From Litomosoides sigmodontis (Eukaryota > Nematoda > Chromadorea > Rhabditida > Onchocercidae), in assembly GCA_963070105.1 (NCBI GenBank), contig OY718806.1, positions 2,250,865 through 2,314,864 on the forward strand: a DNA stretch of 64,000 bases. Reading direction: 5' to 3'. Both the position numbers and the translations under genes were made by a program. Below the pieces are notes generated by a model. The model was not told the DNA's origin, ran no database searches, and saw only the letters and a program-made list of their open reading frames with translations. How positions within the stretch are numbered: position 1 is the stretch's first letter; each line of letters opens with the position of its first letter. This document shows, one piece after another, positions 38,400-64,000 of the stretch.

Positions 38400-40152
38400 G
38401 AGCATAAAAAATGTTTGCAAATTTACTGCTGCAAATATTTCATGGTACAATAAAAGTGCTTTGCAGTAACGTATTTAATCAAAATTTTATCAGTTTGTGT
38501 GAGAAAATTCTGAATTAATTGTTAGCATTTCATTTCTTCGAACAAGTAGTTCAAATTTTTTCTTTGAACAAAATTACACCTTCTAGCAATTTGACATATT
38601 TATTGTGCTGTTGAAATGATTTAATGATATGAATGATATGTAGTATGGTCAATGACATAATAGCAAAGAGTACTTTTATTACATCTCAGTACGACATAAG
38701 TATCTTTTAGGTTAGCAGAAAATTTGTTTTTGTTCTTGCTTCGGCATTCATTCTTTGCAAGATACATGTCACGTGCAAAGAAAGCAGTTAAAAAAAATTA
38801 AGTGATAAGAAAGAAAAATATGAATGATTATTCGAAGTTTAAACATTGCAACTAAGTAAATTACATAGAATGAATCTTATTTTTTGTTGTAAAATTTTCA
38901 TCACGATATTATGGAGGTCGAGAATTTCGAGATAATTATATAAGATAATTGAATTTATTAAATTTTTGGTTTAAAAATTCAAGCCAATATTAGCGTCGTC
39001 CATTTTGTCCCACTTGAACAGTGTTGTTTATTTGCTGTACATGAAATTATCAAATTGTGAAATGCACGTAGATGCAAGAGAAAAAAGGTGATCGGGTTGA
39101 ATTTACATTTGACTAGTTTAGTTTACTGCTTTTTTTGTTTTATTTTCTTTTATCTTAACAATTATATCAACCACATGATAAAACGTTTTCCTTGTTAAAT
39201 GATGATTAGATATCACTTAAAGTATTACACATAACAAATGTATTGCAGTCATTGAAAGCTTATCACAATCTCAATTCGTCATTGTCTCGAAAAAAAGTTT
39301 AAAAAATTTTTTTTTTTTGCAACATGCTATTTCGTATTTTAGCGATCAATGAATGTGATAAAAATAAGCACGAAATGAGTGCTGCATTAAGGAATATAAC
39401 TATACCAATTTTCCTATCTTTCCAAAAAAGGAAAGAAAAAATAGTGAATAAATAAAAATTAAAAAAATTTTTTTTTCTTAGAATATATTAATGCACACAT
39501 TTCTGTGATTAGTTAGGTGTATTTGATAGTAATAAGCTAAAGATACATTTTATCATTATCATTTTTTTTTTTAATCATTAGCATTCTGTTCGTTTGATGG
39601 GTGTGTTAAATTTTCTGTGGAACTGCTCCTCTCTTCTCTATCTATTATTGCAAAATATTTTGCATAAATTATATTTGATATAATATAAATAAGGTGATCG
39701 AATATTTTATCACAATTTCTTTCTCTCTTTTTTTTCTTATCATAGCATTAGCGTTAGCATTTCCGTTCATGTTCCATTTCAGTGTCGTTGTACTGATTTG
39801 CTAAAATACCTATGGAAATTTACTTCATTTAATCAAATTTTATAAAATTAAAACGATAAAATTTTATTTTATTACCATTAAATCATTTGGTTTTTTTGTT
39901 TGTATTTTCTAATCATAATGTATGCCATTTTGTTGTTGTGCTCTTTGCTCAATAGTAACAATATAAATTCTCATCGTATAAAAATTATATATTTGATAAG
40001 CAATTAACAAACAGATATGATTTTTATTGTTTTAGTATCAGTAATATTGAACTGTCGATGCTACATGCTTATGCAACTATATCATTGTGAAGCATCATTT
40101 TGCGAAAAATTTATTTCTGTAAAAGTTTTATTATAAACGACAAAGTGAAATT

Positions 40153-55165
<15,013 letters not shown>

Positions 55166-57316
55166 AACATTCTGTTCCAGTTTGCGTTTTAAAATGTTAG
55201 ATCTCCGACTGCTAGAATTAAATTTGCTCGTCGTACAATAAGCTAATTTGCTTGGCTTATCGCTTATGGATCGTGCTGAAATGAACCCAAATAGTTTTTG
55301 GCATTTAAATTTGTTACTTGAAAAAAAGGCTTTATTGATCATTTTTCGGATCACGAAGATCTTTTTGATTTTCTTGTCCGTTTGTGCATTGGCTTTCCAA
55401 TCGATTAACAGTATGTTTTATGCGATATAACTGGTACTTTTATATTCTTCTTTCCTTTGTAATGACTGTCATTGATCTGATTCTTTCATGCAAAAGCAGT
55501 TTTTCTGGAACTTTACGAATAAAAAAGTGCTGTTATAGTTCAGGTTGCATCTACAGCAAATGGATATGTTCATAGGTTAATTATAGCTTTGCGGATAAGT
55601 ATGAGATAATGTTCTCAAATAATGTTGGAGATTTTGGAAATGAGGTCGACTGAAACGAAACTAGAAGCAGATATGAAAAATCGGTTAGATAGAAAGTGGA
55701 AAATTTAAAAGTATGAAAAGTAAAATTTAAAAGTATGAAAAGAAAGTGATCATCGATGTCTTGCCGATTATCGATTTTGCAAAAATTTTTTTCAATTACC
55801 GGATTCGCTTATAAGAGTGAAAAGGTACTTGATACCCGGAGATGATGTTCATATAGGATCGGATTAATCGTGTAAAATTGATCTGAAATAACTAGTTAGT
55901 TTTTATGAAGCTAATATGTAGCAAATAAAAGAATGTCACATTTTTGAACAATTGAACGAGATGTTGTAACATACGCAATATGCTTCTTGCATCAGAGAAA
56001 CGAACAGAGCGTCTGATATCTGATATGGTATATAATGCACCTTCCAACATTACCATTTTCGATATCAATCTGATTTCTTTCATTTTACAATTTCCGTTGT
56101 ATTTGCCTTTCCATATAATTTGGTGGAAGTCTCCGATAACCATTATCATCAAATCAATCATATCACGATTCTATAATTGTAATAATCACGATAATAATGT
56201 CTAACAAATTGCGTCATCTTTGAAAGTCGCTTGTTTATCTATCCAATTGCGTATTGTTGCATTACACCGATGAAATAGATTCCTAATGTTTTCGTAAAAT
56301 TTATTTCCAAACTGAAATTATTCATCGGTCTTCGCTAATTAGGTAAAAGACTTGAAATGTGCATGATTTTACAATATTTTAGATATGATTGATTAATGAG
56401 CTGGATAGTTTTTGCAACATGAAACCTCCCAATGATTAAATAACAAACAGATTCCGAATTGAAATTATTGATGTTTTCGTAAAACTTATTTGCAAACTGA
56501 AATAGAAGAATATTTAGTTGTTGAAAAATGAAAGAATAAAAGCGAAAAGTATGACGGACGATTGGAATGGTTGGTATGAAGCAAATATTGTAAATGTTTA
56601 TTATCAATGAAGGAAGAAAAAAAGACAACTGTTTGGTATTAAGTTCGAAGTGTCCTCAACATATTTCAAACGTTCGTTCGAACGATAACGTTAGAACGAA
56701 CGTTCAAAATGTGTTGAGGACGATTAGGACACTTCGAACTTAATTGAAGATCACATGTTCTTTTTAATGATAAGTTGAGCAAATATTAAAAATTTCTAAT
56801 TTTATAAAACATATCTACTTCTATGTCTTACTTTTCATCCTTATGCATAAGCATATTTTTTTTTAAACAAAAAAGAACCAAGAGTAAAAGTCATTTTAAA
56901 ATACTATATTAAAACTTTGCTAGTATTCCCTATAATACAATACTATCATTGCTTCATTCATGAAAGTTCGTTATTACTAGAAGTTCTCATTTGAAATTCA
57001 AAAAATCTTATTTAATTGAAATAACGAATAAATGATTTCTTATACACAATGTTATTGTTACCTTCGATTAATAGCAATTAACTAATTTTGATAATTACGA
57101 TATGCCTGAGAAAATTCCTACATGCACAATTCTTTTGCTTTTATAGCGATTTTTTTTTTGTTCGCATAATTCAATGTTGAAATTATTTGTTTTGTGTGCA
57201 TTGAACAGCTACTACTTTCAGGAAGCTTAATTATGCTATCATTTTTAAAAGGAATAATTCACAATTAAAATTATTTGAAAGCTTGAATAATCGGCAAAGT
57301 GTCAAGACTGATTGTG
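55166..57316. other. Intergenic region between the ABC transporter and the beta-lactamase-domain gene
   Basis: AT-rich. It contains a short tandem copy of TAAAATTTAAAAGTATGAAA at about 55705-55742, a dispersed 34-bp near-copy pair (about 56286 and 56470) and the foldback element at 56639-56743. No gene is seen. Confidence 0.6.
56639..56743. mobile_element. Short TTAA-bounded foldback (MITE-like) element
   Basis: About 105 bp and almost entirely self-complementary. The outer 18 bp (TTAAGTTCGAAGTGTCCT) are a perfect terminal inverted repeat. The inner arms share AACGTTCGTTC and CAACA.ATTT, with a 9-nt insertion in the right arm that partly repeats GTCCT. There is no coding capacity. TTAA at both ends recalls piggyBac-type target sites, but because the ends are palindromic a true target duplication cannot be told from the inverted repeat. 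Confidence 0.6.
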
Positions 57317-60008
57317 ATGGAACAAAATTACCTTTCAACACGAACATTCACGCTAGCAGTGATAATGATGCTAATATATCTTATTTCATTAACAATTTTG
57401 CAATGGTTTTTTATCTTCCAATATCAATTATCCGCACCTCCAAAAGGCTTCTACAATAGTCAGTTTGAAGCTGTTGCGAAAGTTTTCAGGTGTCTCTCAT
57501 TTCAAATCAAAAAATTCTCACTTTCGCATTATCGGCAGGCACTTCGTGTGATTCCACTTTCATTTGTAAATTTCTCAAAGTTTACGTCGAATTCTTCCCC
57601 ATAAAAGCACAATTATATTTTCTAGCAAGAAATAAAAATGAGCGAGTGAAAATATGTAATAAATAATTGAATTTTTAAAATTAAATTTATATGCTTGAAA
57701 AAATGAGTAGTCAAATTTTAGGCAGAATTTTGAAGATGGTTTGGAAAGGGAAGGCGCTCATTTAACAGTTATTCAAGATGGAAAAGTTATAATTAATTTA
57801 TGGAACGGTTATTCCGATTCCGAATCACTTCGTGAGTGGGATCACAACACAAAAACAGTCCTATTTTCAGTCACAAAGGTATTGAAGGGTTAATTAAAGT
57901 GGTTGTAAAAATTTTGAAAGTCATCTCCACATTTAAATGTACATATCAATCATGGTAATAATCATTGTGGCATTTTATAAAATATTCGTATTTCGCTTTC
58001 TTATTATATATTATTGAAATTTCGTAACTGAATAATCCAAATTTAAATTGTTAATTGGACCACATATATGAAATAAATTAAAAATATATTTTTACATCAA
58101 TAGCATTAATTTATTAATTATTTACTCAAAATTATTGTGTTGAAGAAGGTTTTGTTCAATTCTTTAATTATAGGCAATTGCCGCACTTTGTGTAGCAATG
58201 CAAGTTGATCGAGGTCGTTTATCCTACGATGATCTGGTAGTGGACTATTGGCCGGAATATGGACAACGTGGGAAGCATATGACCACAATTGAAGATATTT
58301 TAACACATAAAGTTAGCTCATCATTTTTAGCTTTTTAATAAATTATAATAAAGTGATAAAAAGAGACCGAAAATTAGGAATTAAAATTGATTTCAAAGAG
58401 TTTATGGTTTCTGAAATGTGCGCAAAAAGGCTTTTTTTTTTACAGGCTGGGATTCCATATTTTGACAATATTACGATAGAAGATGTAACAAGCGAAATGG
58501 AAATTATGAGGATAATGGAACAAGCAATGCCTCTGTGGAAGCCTGGCACTACTACTGGGTAGGTCATCTCTCAGGTTTTGAAAACATTAAATGAAAAATG
58601 ATTCATTGAATTCAATAAGATTACGAAACTATTCGATTCATCCATCATCTGTTGTTTGAGATTCCACAACTCAACCATTCTACATCTTCGAATTTTTAGA
58701 TATCATGCTGTAACATTTGGCTGGTTGATCGATGGTATTTTTCGTAAAGTAGATGAAAAGGGTCGCACCATCAAAGCATTCCTTCAGGAAGAAATTGCTG
58801 ACAAATATGGTTTACCATTTAGTGAAAATTAAATTTTCAATAAATTTAATGCTACAACATTTGTGATGTGAAGAGTTTTCAGGTATTGATATCACTATTG
58901 GTTTAACAAAGCAAGAATTCAAGAACTTAGCTCGATTAACTCAACCTGGATTGCTTGAATACGCTCGAGATATACTGCTTGACCTACGATTGATTATCGT
59001 ACTTGCAATAATGTACGCGCAACCGACAAATTCGCTAGCAGCAAAAATTCGAATGCATCCATCATGGCTTCCACTGAATTTTGTAATTATTTGTTACCTT
59101 ATGTGTGTAGGACTAACTCTCTTCAGTTCCTCAAGTAATTTGATAATATTTTGTGATTTTGAATTTGCAAGCAATATCTCCGTTTTTTTTTTTTGTTTCC
59201 AACATGTGAATATCAAATTCCATCAAAAATCATGAAGGATTCCACTTACAATTAAAATATTTAAAAATTCTAGGATACGGTTGCATTGAATGATCCAAAC
59301 ATCATTGAATTAAATATGGCAGCAGTTGGAGGTGTTAGCGATGCTTATAATTTAGCAAAACTTTTTTCACTGGCAATTGATGGAACGCTTTTAAGTAATC
59401 GAACACTTAAACATGTCACTCAACCAACTATGGCTAATTGGCATTTGGAGCAGGTTTTCCTCTATCCATTCGTCAAGGGTTGGGGATTCTTCTTTGAAAA
59501 ACATCCCATCGACAGCGTAAGCAATTTCTTCAACGTGTACTTAAATGAAAAAAAAAAAAGGATTACGAAATTATCCTGTAGATGCTATGAGATACATGAA
59601 TCACATGTAAAATAGCAATAGTCAGCAAAAATACGAACGAACAATGCGACAGTAACGTACTGTTCTCGCGATTGTAGTTTTATTTATGGACCGTAAAGAC
59701 TTAACTCCCTTAGCGTTCAACTACATTGAAAACTTTAACCTCTCATCGACCGTAACTTAATTTTAATAATTTATAAGTTTACACCAATGTCTAGCTTTAA
59801 TAGTAAATGATATCGGTACTCCGAAATCACTATTATCTTGTAGAACAGTTACTTGTTTGGGCATCCAGGATACGGTTGCCAAGCACTCAATATCGATTTC
59901 CACAACAAGATCGTCATTGCTTACCTAACAAATGGCTTAAAAACAGGAAGTGCTAAAATGTGCAGAACATTTCAGTCGATCTTACGATCTCTCTACCGAT
60001 CGTTATGA
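57317..60008 (+). CDS. Serine beta-lactamase-domain protein (LACT-type, class C-like), 8 exons, 432 aa
   Basis: Exons: 57317-57489, 57722-57878, 58174-58311, 58446-58558, 58700-58809, 58883-59082, 59274-59516, 59844-60008; total 1,299 nt with all phases consistent. An N-terminal hydrophobic segment (about residues 14-37, TLAVIMMLIYLISLTILQWF) suggests a signal anchor. The beta-lactamase fold then shows the catalytic SxxK motif (LFSVTK, end of exon 2), the Tyr motif as YHAVTFG (start of exon 5) and an HPGYG box near the C-terminus in place of the bacterial KTG. These are the expected active-site elements of the metazoan LACTB/LACT family, so esterase or peptidase-like activity is likely; antibiotic hydrolysis is not implied. 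The start is the first in-frame ATG after the poly-A/T promoter. Neighbours are unrelated, and the gene converges with RABL3, 480 bp away. Confidence 0.9.
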
Positions 60009-60487
60009 ATACCATTATTTCTGTACATATTCGACCTTCTCAGACTTAATTTGATAACACATCATGAGTTTTTTGTGACTGTCAATTTTAGACATAAATA
60101 CCTTGAACTTATGGTTAACACATTTTGTGTAAAATATTATTGGTCAGATTCTGCAATAGTTTACAGGCGATAAGGCTTGGTGATCATGAAGGAACAATTT
60201 TTTACTTTGCCTTTTCACGAAAAATAACGAAGTATATTGATAACAAAATTTAAATACAACGAGCATTACATCCTCAGTTTTATGCGTACTACTAATCATA
60301 CTATATTGAATTGGTTCAAACCAAATTTCATATCCTTACCAAACATCCTCAACCTCAAGTGCTTTATCTCTACAATGTCTTGTTTTATCAATGAGCGCTT
60401 ACATCTTGTGTTTAATTCCAGAAATGAATGCATACACAACTAATCCATATACAAATAACACACTTGTTAAAATCCACACAACACATC
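60009..60487. other. Convergent 3' region between the beta-lactamase-domain gene and RABL3
   Basis: About 480 bp shared as 3' flank by two convergent genes. I see no gene in it; the open frame at 60237-60443 is AT-rich noise. Confidence 0.6.
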
Positions 60488-61561
60488 TTAAGTAATAATA
60501 ATCTTACGCCGCCTATCTCCAGCAGTGGACATTTTTTTACGATCAACAACTGAATCAAAAAACTTCGATAAGATAATTCGAACTGTAGAACCAGGTAAAA
60601 TTGGACGTCGACAATTTAAAAAGATTCGATCATACGCTGTCTGTAAACAACTACAGATTGAGACTAATTAAAATTTCCCAAAAATGCATTTAACTAATGT
60701 GATCATAGAAAAAACTATAAATCTCAAAATATGACCGAAAATAAAAATTTTGTATTGTTACTTGTGAGAAATACTAGAAAGCAAACTTGTTTAGCTCGTT
60801 CTGGTGCCAAATCAGATTTGCAGCCAACAATCAATGTTGGCATCGGCGTACTTTCAATATCGCTTAACAAAAATCTTGAACCGGATGAAGTAAATGATGA
60901 AATCAAGGAAGGTAATGATGATTCACCACGAAGTAATGCAACCCATTGCGAGAGATTTGATTCGCTTTTCTTATTGCTCAAATCGTGCACTAATATCGCA
61001 CCTGTAGCTCCTGGAATGACAAACTCGTTCGTTTCTTCATGTTACTTCATGTTATTCCTCTTGCGGGCATGAGAATTAGACATGCTAAAATGAATCCAAT
61101 GCTCGAATTCTCAATTGGGAAATGCATTACCAACACTACCGGCCTATTTCGTTCAGTAGGACTTCAAATCACAAGGAAAAGCAAAAATAAAAGCTGAGAA
61201 TCCTACAAATAAAATTTTCAAAGTAAGCTTTGGGTTAATAGCAACCATCGAAGAAATTGACAGATGCTTTTTGATGAACTGTGGAACCACCGATATCCCA
61301 GAGCTCAATAAGTTCCGTTTGTTCGTCGATAGTTCCAGCACGATATTGATGAGCAATTACGGAAACAGCACAACCAACTGTACTACTAGGAATTACATCA
61401 TGCCTGAAAATACAAGCAAGCATTGCCGCTTCGCTTATTATTTCGAAATGCAAGCAAAAATCATTCTATACCACTAACAATTATCAATACGTGTGTGTAA
61501 CATAAAAGTCAGTAAATTGCCTTCACTAAACCTCTCTAATTCTCACCCCTTTTCTAAACTC

Positions 61562-61598
<37 letters not shown>

Positions 61599-62084
61599 TT
61601 GTAAAAATTTTGCAGCAAGGAACATTTCTCTTCTTCCTAAAGAAATATTGCATCATCAATGATCAACTGTAATTGCGCTGTCCTCTGACAAATTAAACGC
61701 AATATAATTTTACTGTTTTCTCCTTTCCTTTCGTATATCATACATTTCTTATTTGTAGCTTTGAATAAAGACATGAGATAAGTGTTGTTTTTGAGCTGTG
61801 ATTACAAATTCCACAGAATGCAGGTAGAAAGGAGAAAAGTCTAATCCATATATATCGCTATTGTACATGATTAAGAAAATTTATAACACGGTTGCTGTTA
61901 GAACAAATAACAGTTAGAAACTAAATGTACCCCCTAATAAGGTTACTCTACTTGAATCAAACAAAAAAACTCAATAGAATGATAACCTGTTACAAACAGC
62001 ATTAACAAATGAACTTTTACCAACACCACTACTTCCAAGGACAACAACCTTATGTGAGTTCATTCCCGACTGATTTCCAGACAT
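60488..62084 (-). CDS. RABL3: RABL3-type small GTPase, 4 exons, 210 aa
   Basis: Exons: 61987-62084, 61246-61403, 60787-61010, 60488-60640; total 633 nt with consistent phases. The P-loop is GSSGVGKSS at about residues 18-26. The family-specific STVGCAVSVIAHQYRAGT and IELWDIGGS replace the usual Rab WDTAGQE. ILVHDLSNKKSESNLSQW matches the family, and GCKSDL is the NKxD-type base-recognition motif. The tail, FFDSVVDRKKMSTAGDRRRK, has no terminal prenylation cysteine, as expected for RABL3. It is a little shorter than vertebrate RABL3. The first ATG downstream of the shared acceptor (62169-62170) is at 62084. A second in-frame ATG at 62063 overlaps the DPH4 stop as ATGA. In vertebrates RABL3 affects prenylation and trafficking of other small GTPases; that role here is inference. 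Confidence 0.9.
61565..61596. repeat. (AT)n microsatellite
   Basis: 16 uninterrupted AT units in the first RABL3 intron. Confidence 0.95.
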
Positions 62085-62730
62085 AACGAACAATTTGGAC
62101 AGTCAAAATATGCCGAATTAATAATACGATCAATATCTGCTTTGTTGAGTACAAACTCACCCCCGCAACTGAAATATGCTAGTGAAATACAGATGAACGG
62201 TATTATCAAATGACTCATACCATACTCAACTTCGAAACACGTCTAGTAAAACACAACTAAACTTGTGCCTATTTAATTAAGCAGGGAAGAATACATTCGA
62301 AACGATCACCTGCAAAATTCTTCAATTCGTTCAACAGCGTTATTGATAACCACCTGTTGTCCAACAATACCCTGGTTCTTGCGCAATATCTGTTCTCTTA
62401 ACCAATTATTATAATCTTGGCGTGTATTCTTATCCCTGCAAAAGAAACACATCAGCACAAATTATTCACAATCCACACAAATTTATCAAATAGAGACGAA
62501 TCAGTACGCAAATGCTCACACTTCCTTTCCGCATTTTTTCGAACAGAATAAAGTTTAATAAATTATAGGACTAACTTCAAAATAGACCACGCCTTCGTCA
62601 CCAAAAATAATGCTGAGCTGGAGCCACCTTTATCCGGATGACTTGTGCGCAACTTAAAGAAATATGCTTCCTTCAGTTCGCTGTACGAAGCTACTGGTGA
62701 ACAACCCAACACATCGTAGTAATTTTTCAT
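62060..62730 (-). CDS. DPH4: DPH4/DNAJC24-type J-domain and CSL zinc-finger protein, 3 exons, 129 aa
   Basis: Exons: 62576-62730, 62310-62435, 62060-62168; total 390 nt. The J domain starts [18 protein letters not shown] and carries the HPD motif in RTSHPDKGG. The second exon supplies [14 protein letters not shown]. The CSL zinc finger is FCSCGGEF (C-x-C) plus [11 protein letters not shown] (C-x2-C), followed by SRE and stop. This order and size match DPH4/DNAJC24, the iron-binding partner in the first step of diphthamide synthesis on elongation factor 2. A TTTGCAG acceptor just upstream (exon edge at 62751) suggests spliced-leader trans-splicing 21 nt before the ATG. The last exon overlaps the RABL3 start in another frame by 25 nt. 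Confidence 0.92.
62169..62170 (-). promoter_or_regulatory. Shared 3' splice site of DPH4 and (inferred) RABL3
   Basis: The acceptor CATATTTCAG precedes the exon 61987-62168. It is the cis acceptor for the last DPH4 exon. It is also the only good acceptor upstream of the RABL3 ATG at 62084, and no other ATG lies between, so a spliced leader joined here would give a proper RABL3 message. The dual use is inferred. Confidence 0.5.
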
Positions 62731-62751
62731 AATGATTTCTGAGCATAATTC

Positions 62752-62753
62752 CT
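62752..62753 (-). promoter_or_regulatory. Putative trans-splice acceptor of DPH4
   Basis: GTTTGCAG on the minus strand lies 21 nt upstream of the DPH4 ATG with no upstream open exon found, as expected for spliced-leader addition in nematodes. Confidence 0.4.
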
Positions 62754-64000
62754 GCAAACAACGGCTTAATTTATGAAATCCTTGCCACACATCGACGAGC
62801 TATGTTAGGAATTTTCTTGCTCGAAACCCTGAAATTAGGAGCAATTAGCAACAGTTGCAATGCATTCCAAATCAAAAATAATTACAAAATTATGCAAATT
62901 TAAGATTGCAATTTAAAGAAAGTATAAGTGCATACCATAACAGCTTGCAAGTAGTTGCGTTATATCACATACTATACAAGAAACATTTATTAGCAAAATA
63001 AAGTACAATTTGAATAAGAAAAAAACTACAACATAAAAAAATAATACAGGGGATGTTTCATATCCAATCCGCACATTAAATAAAACATTCGTGAACAAAG
63101 GCACACAAAGCACAGGGGAATGGCAAAAAAATGTTAATCTAATTCACTACGAGAGATGCTGAGAATAACATAACTGGATTCTACTTCGTATAAAGTATTT
63201 CATATATAAATTATAACATTTTAGGAGATCAAGTAAAAGCTACGGAAAGAACTGTATACTATAATTACACATTAGAATACTGCATAGATGTGTCGGAAAA
63301 TCAAGATAGGTTTATGCAATAATTTTTGTATCCGAAAAATAAAAATAATTCATGTTGCTAAAATATTTCTCACTCAAACGATTTATCACATGAACGAAAA
63401 TCTAATGAACCATTTAGTGCTTTGTTTAAATTAGAGTAAACCAACTCACATTCACATATTTTCAGAGTAAGGACTAATCTAGAGAATTACGTCAGTATAC
63501 CATGCATGATCTTCCCATCAGACTGTCACGTTTATGCAATTTTAACCAGGTTCACCAATGTAAGGACTTCGTTAAATTTTCATTCCTTCAAACTGCTCGT
63601 TCATTTCTCCATCCTTTTTTTCATTTTCTCTTATACTGACAAATTAACACTCTGTGAAACGTCACTATCAACGAAAAAACTTCGTTACGGTTGACACCTT
63701 TAAGCACTTATTAGACAACAACTAAAAAAGGTTTTCCTAACAAAATCTCCAAAAAAAAAGGTTTTTTTCTTTTTCGACAAATCATTTGATCCAATATTTC
63801 ACACTTTGAAGTTGAAATATACATACAAATTATAGCATTGTTTCTGTATACACAAGGAATTCCTAAAATGAAAATGATAAAGGCGATACTACCCTAATTT
63901 ACTTCTAAATCTTCCATGTGTACTTATTTCATAATGGGGCTCTCACTACAGATATGACGTTAGTGTATTTGGATTTTTCAACTATAATCTTGAGAAATAT
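62754..64000. other. Upstream region of DPH4, no gene seen
   Basis: AT-rich, with scattered poly-A/T. The open frames at 62913-63113 (minus) and 63506-63694 (plus) are hydrophobic low-complexity translations without splice context. It presumably contains the DPH4-RABL3 promoter. Confidence 0.5.

Larger units (their letters stand above)
33095..40152. other. 7 kb region between the RhoGAP gene and the ABC transporter
   Basis: AT-rich, with a cluster of simple repeats at 34.9-35.9 kb. Possible alternative RhoGAP 3' exons at 34681-34825 are listed separately. The remainder (35.9-40.1 kb) shows only low-complexity open frames, TTTTTTGATTAC tandem copies at about 38262-38310 and CT/TG repeats at 38358-38399. 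It presumably contains the transporter promoter. Confidence 0.5.

Noticed and set aside
61987..62168. A single in-frame fusion protein of DPH4 and RABL3
   Set aside because: Careful base-by-base reading of the exon shows DPH4 ends with [10 protein letters not shown] and TGA at 62060, and RABL3 starts in a different frame. They overlap but are not fused.

Overview
The window reads as nuclear DNA of a nematode, most likely a filarial (clade III, Spirurina) parasite. It is AT-rich and full of poly-A/T tracts and dinucleotide repeats. Coding sequence is cut into many 50-300 nt exons with TTTCAG-type acceptors and often weak donors (GTTAGT, GTTTGT, GTTGGT). The encoded proteins look nematode-like: a five-domain ShKT secreted protein, an mrp-1-type transporter with duplicated exons, and a beta-lactamase-domain (LACT-type) protein. 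The species assignment is inference. I built the gene models by hand, joining exons with GT..AG boundaries and requiring consistent codon phase at every junction.

Layout. 1-395 (-): first exon(s) of an unidentified gene running out of the window. 1794-7673 (-): RBM39/CAPER-type splicing factor, 16 exons. 8546-10049 (-): secreted protein with five ShKT domains. 12257-14763 (-): orphan type I membrane protein, 5 exons. 14.8-22.2 kb: long repeat-rich stretch, probably promoter, 5'UTR and early introns of the next gene, with weak candidate exons. 22243-33094 (+): PX-SH3-RhoGAP protein of the ARHGAP32/33 family, 17 resolved exons. 33.1-40.1 kb: repeat-rich DNA with possible alternative RhoGAP 3' exons. 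40153-55165 (+): full-length MRP-type ABC transporter, about 34 exons. 57317-60008 (+): serine beta-lactamase-domain protein, 8 exons. 60488-62730 (-): DPH4 (J domain plus CSL zinc finger) and RABL3 packed into one overlapping unit.

The genes are mostly unrelated housekeeping or signalling genes. The exception is DPH4-RABL3. The last DPH4 exon also encodes the RABL3 start in another frame, and the DPH4 stop TGA overlaps a RABL3 ATG as ATGA. One 3' splice site therefore seems to serve as a cis acceptor for DPH4 and could serve as a trans-splice acceptor for RABL3. The second notable structure is in the transporter: two exons of exactly 156 nt encode alternative versions of the same TMD2 segment. 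The first of them carries an exact 24-bp tandem duplication of its 3' splice site.
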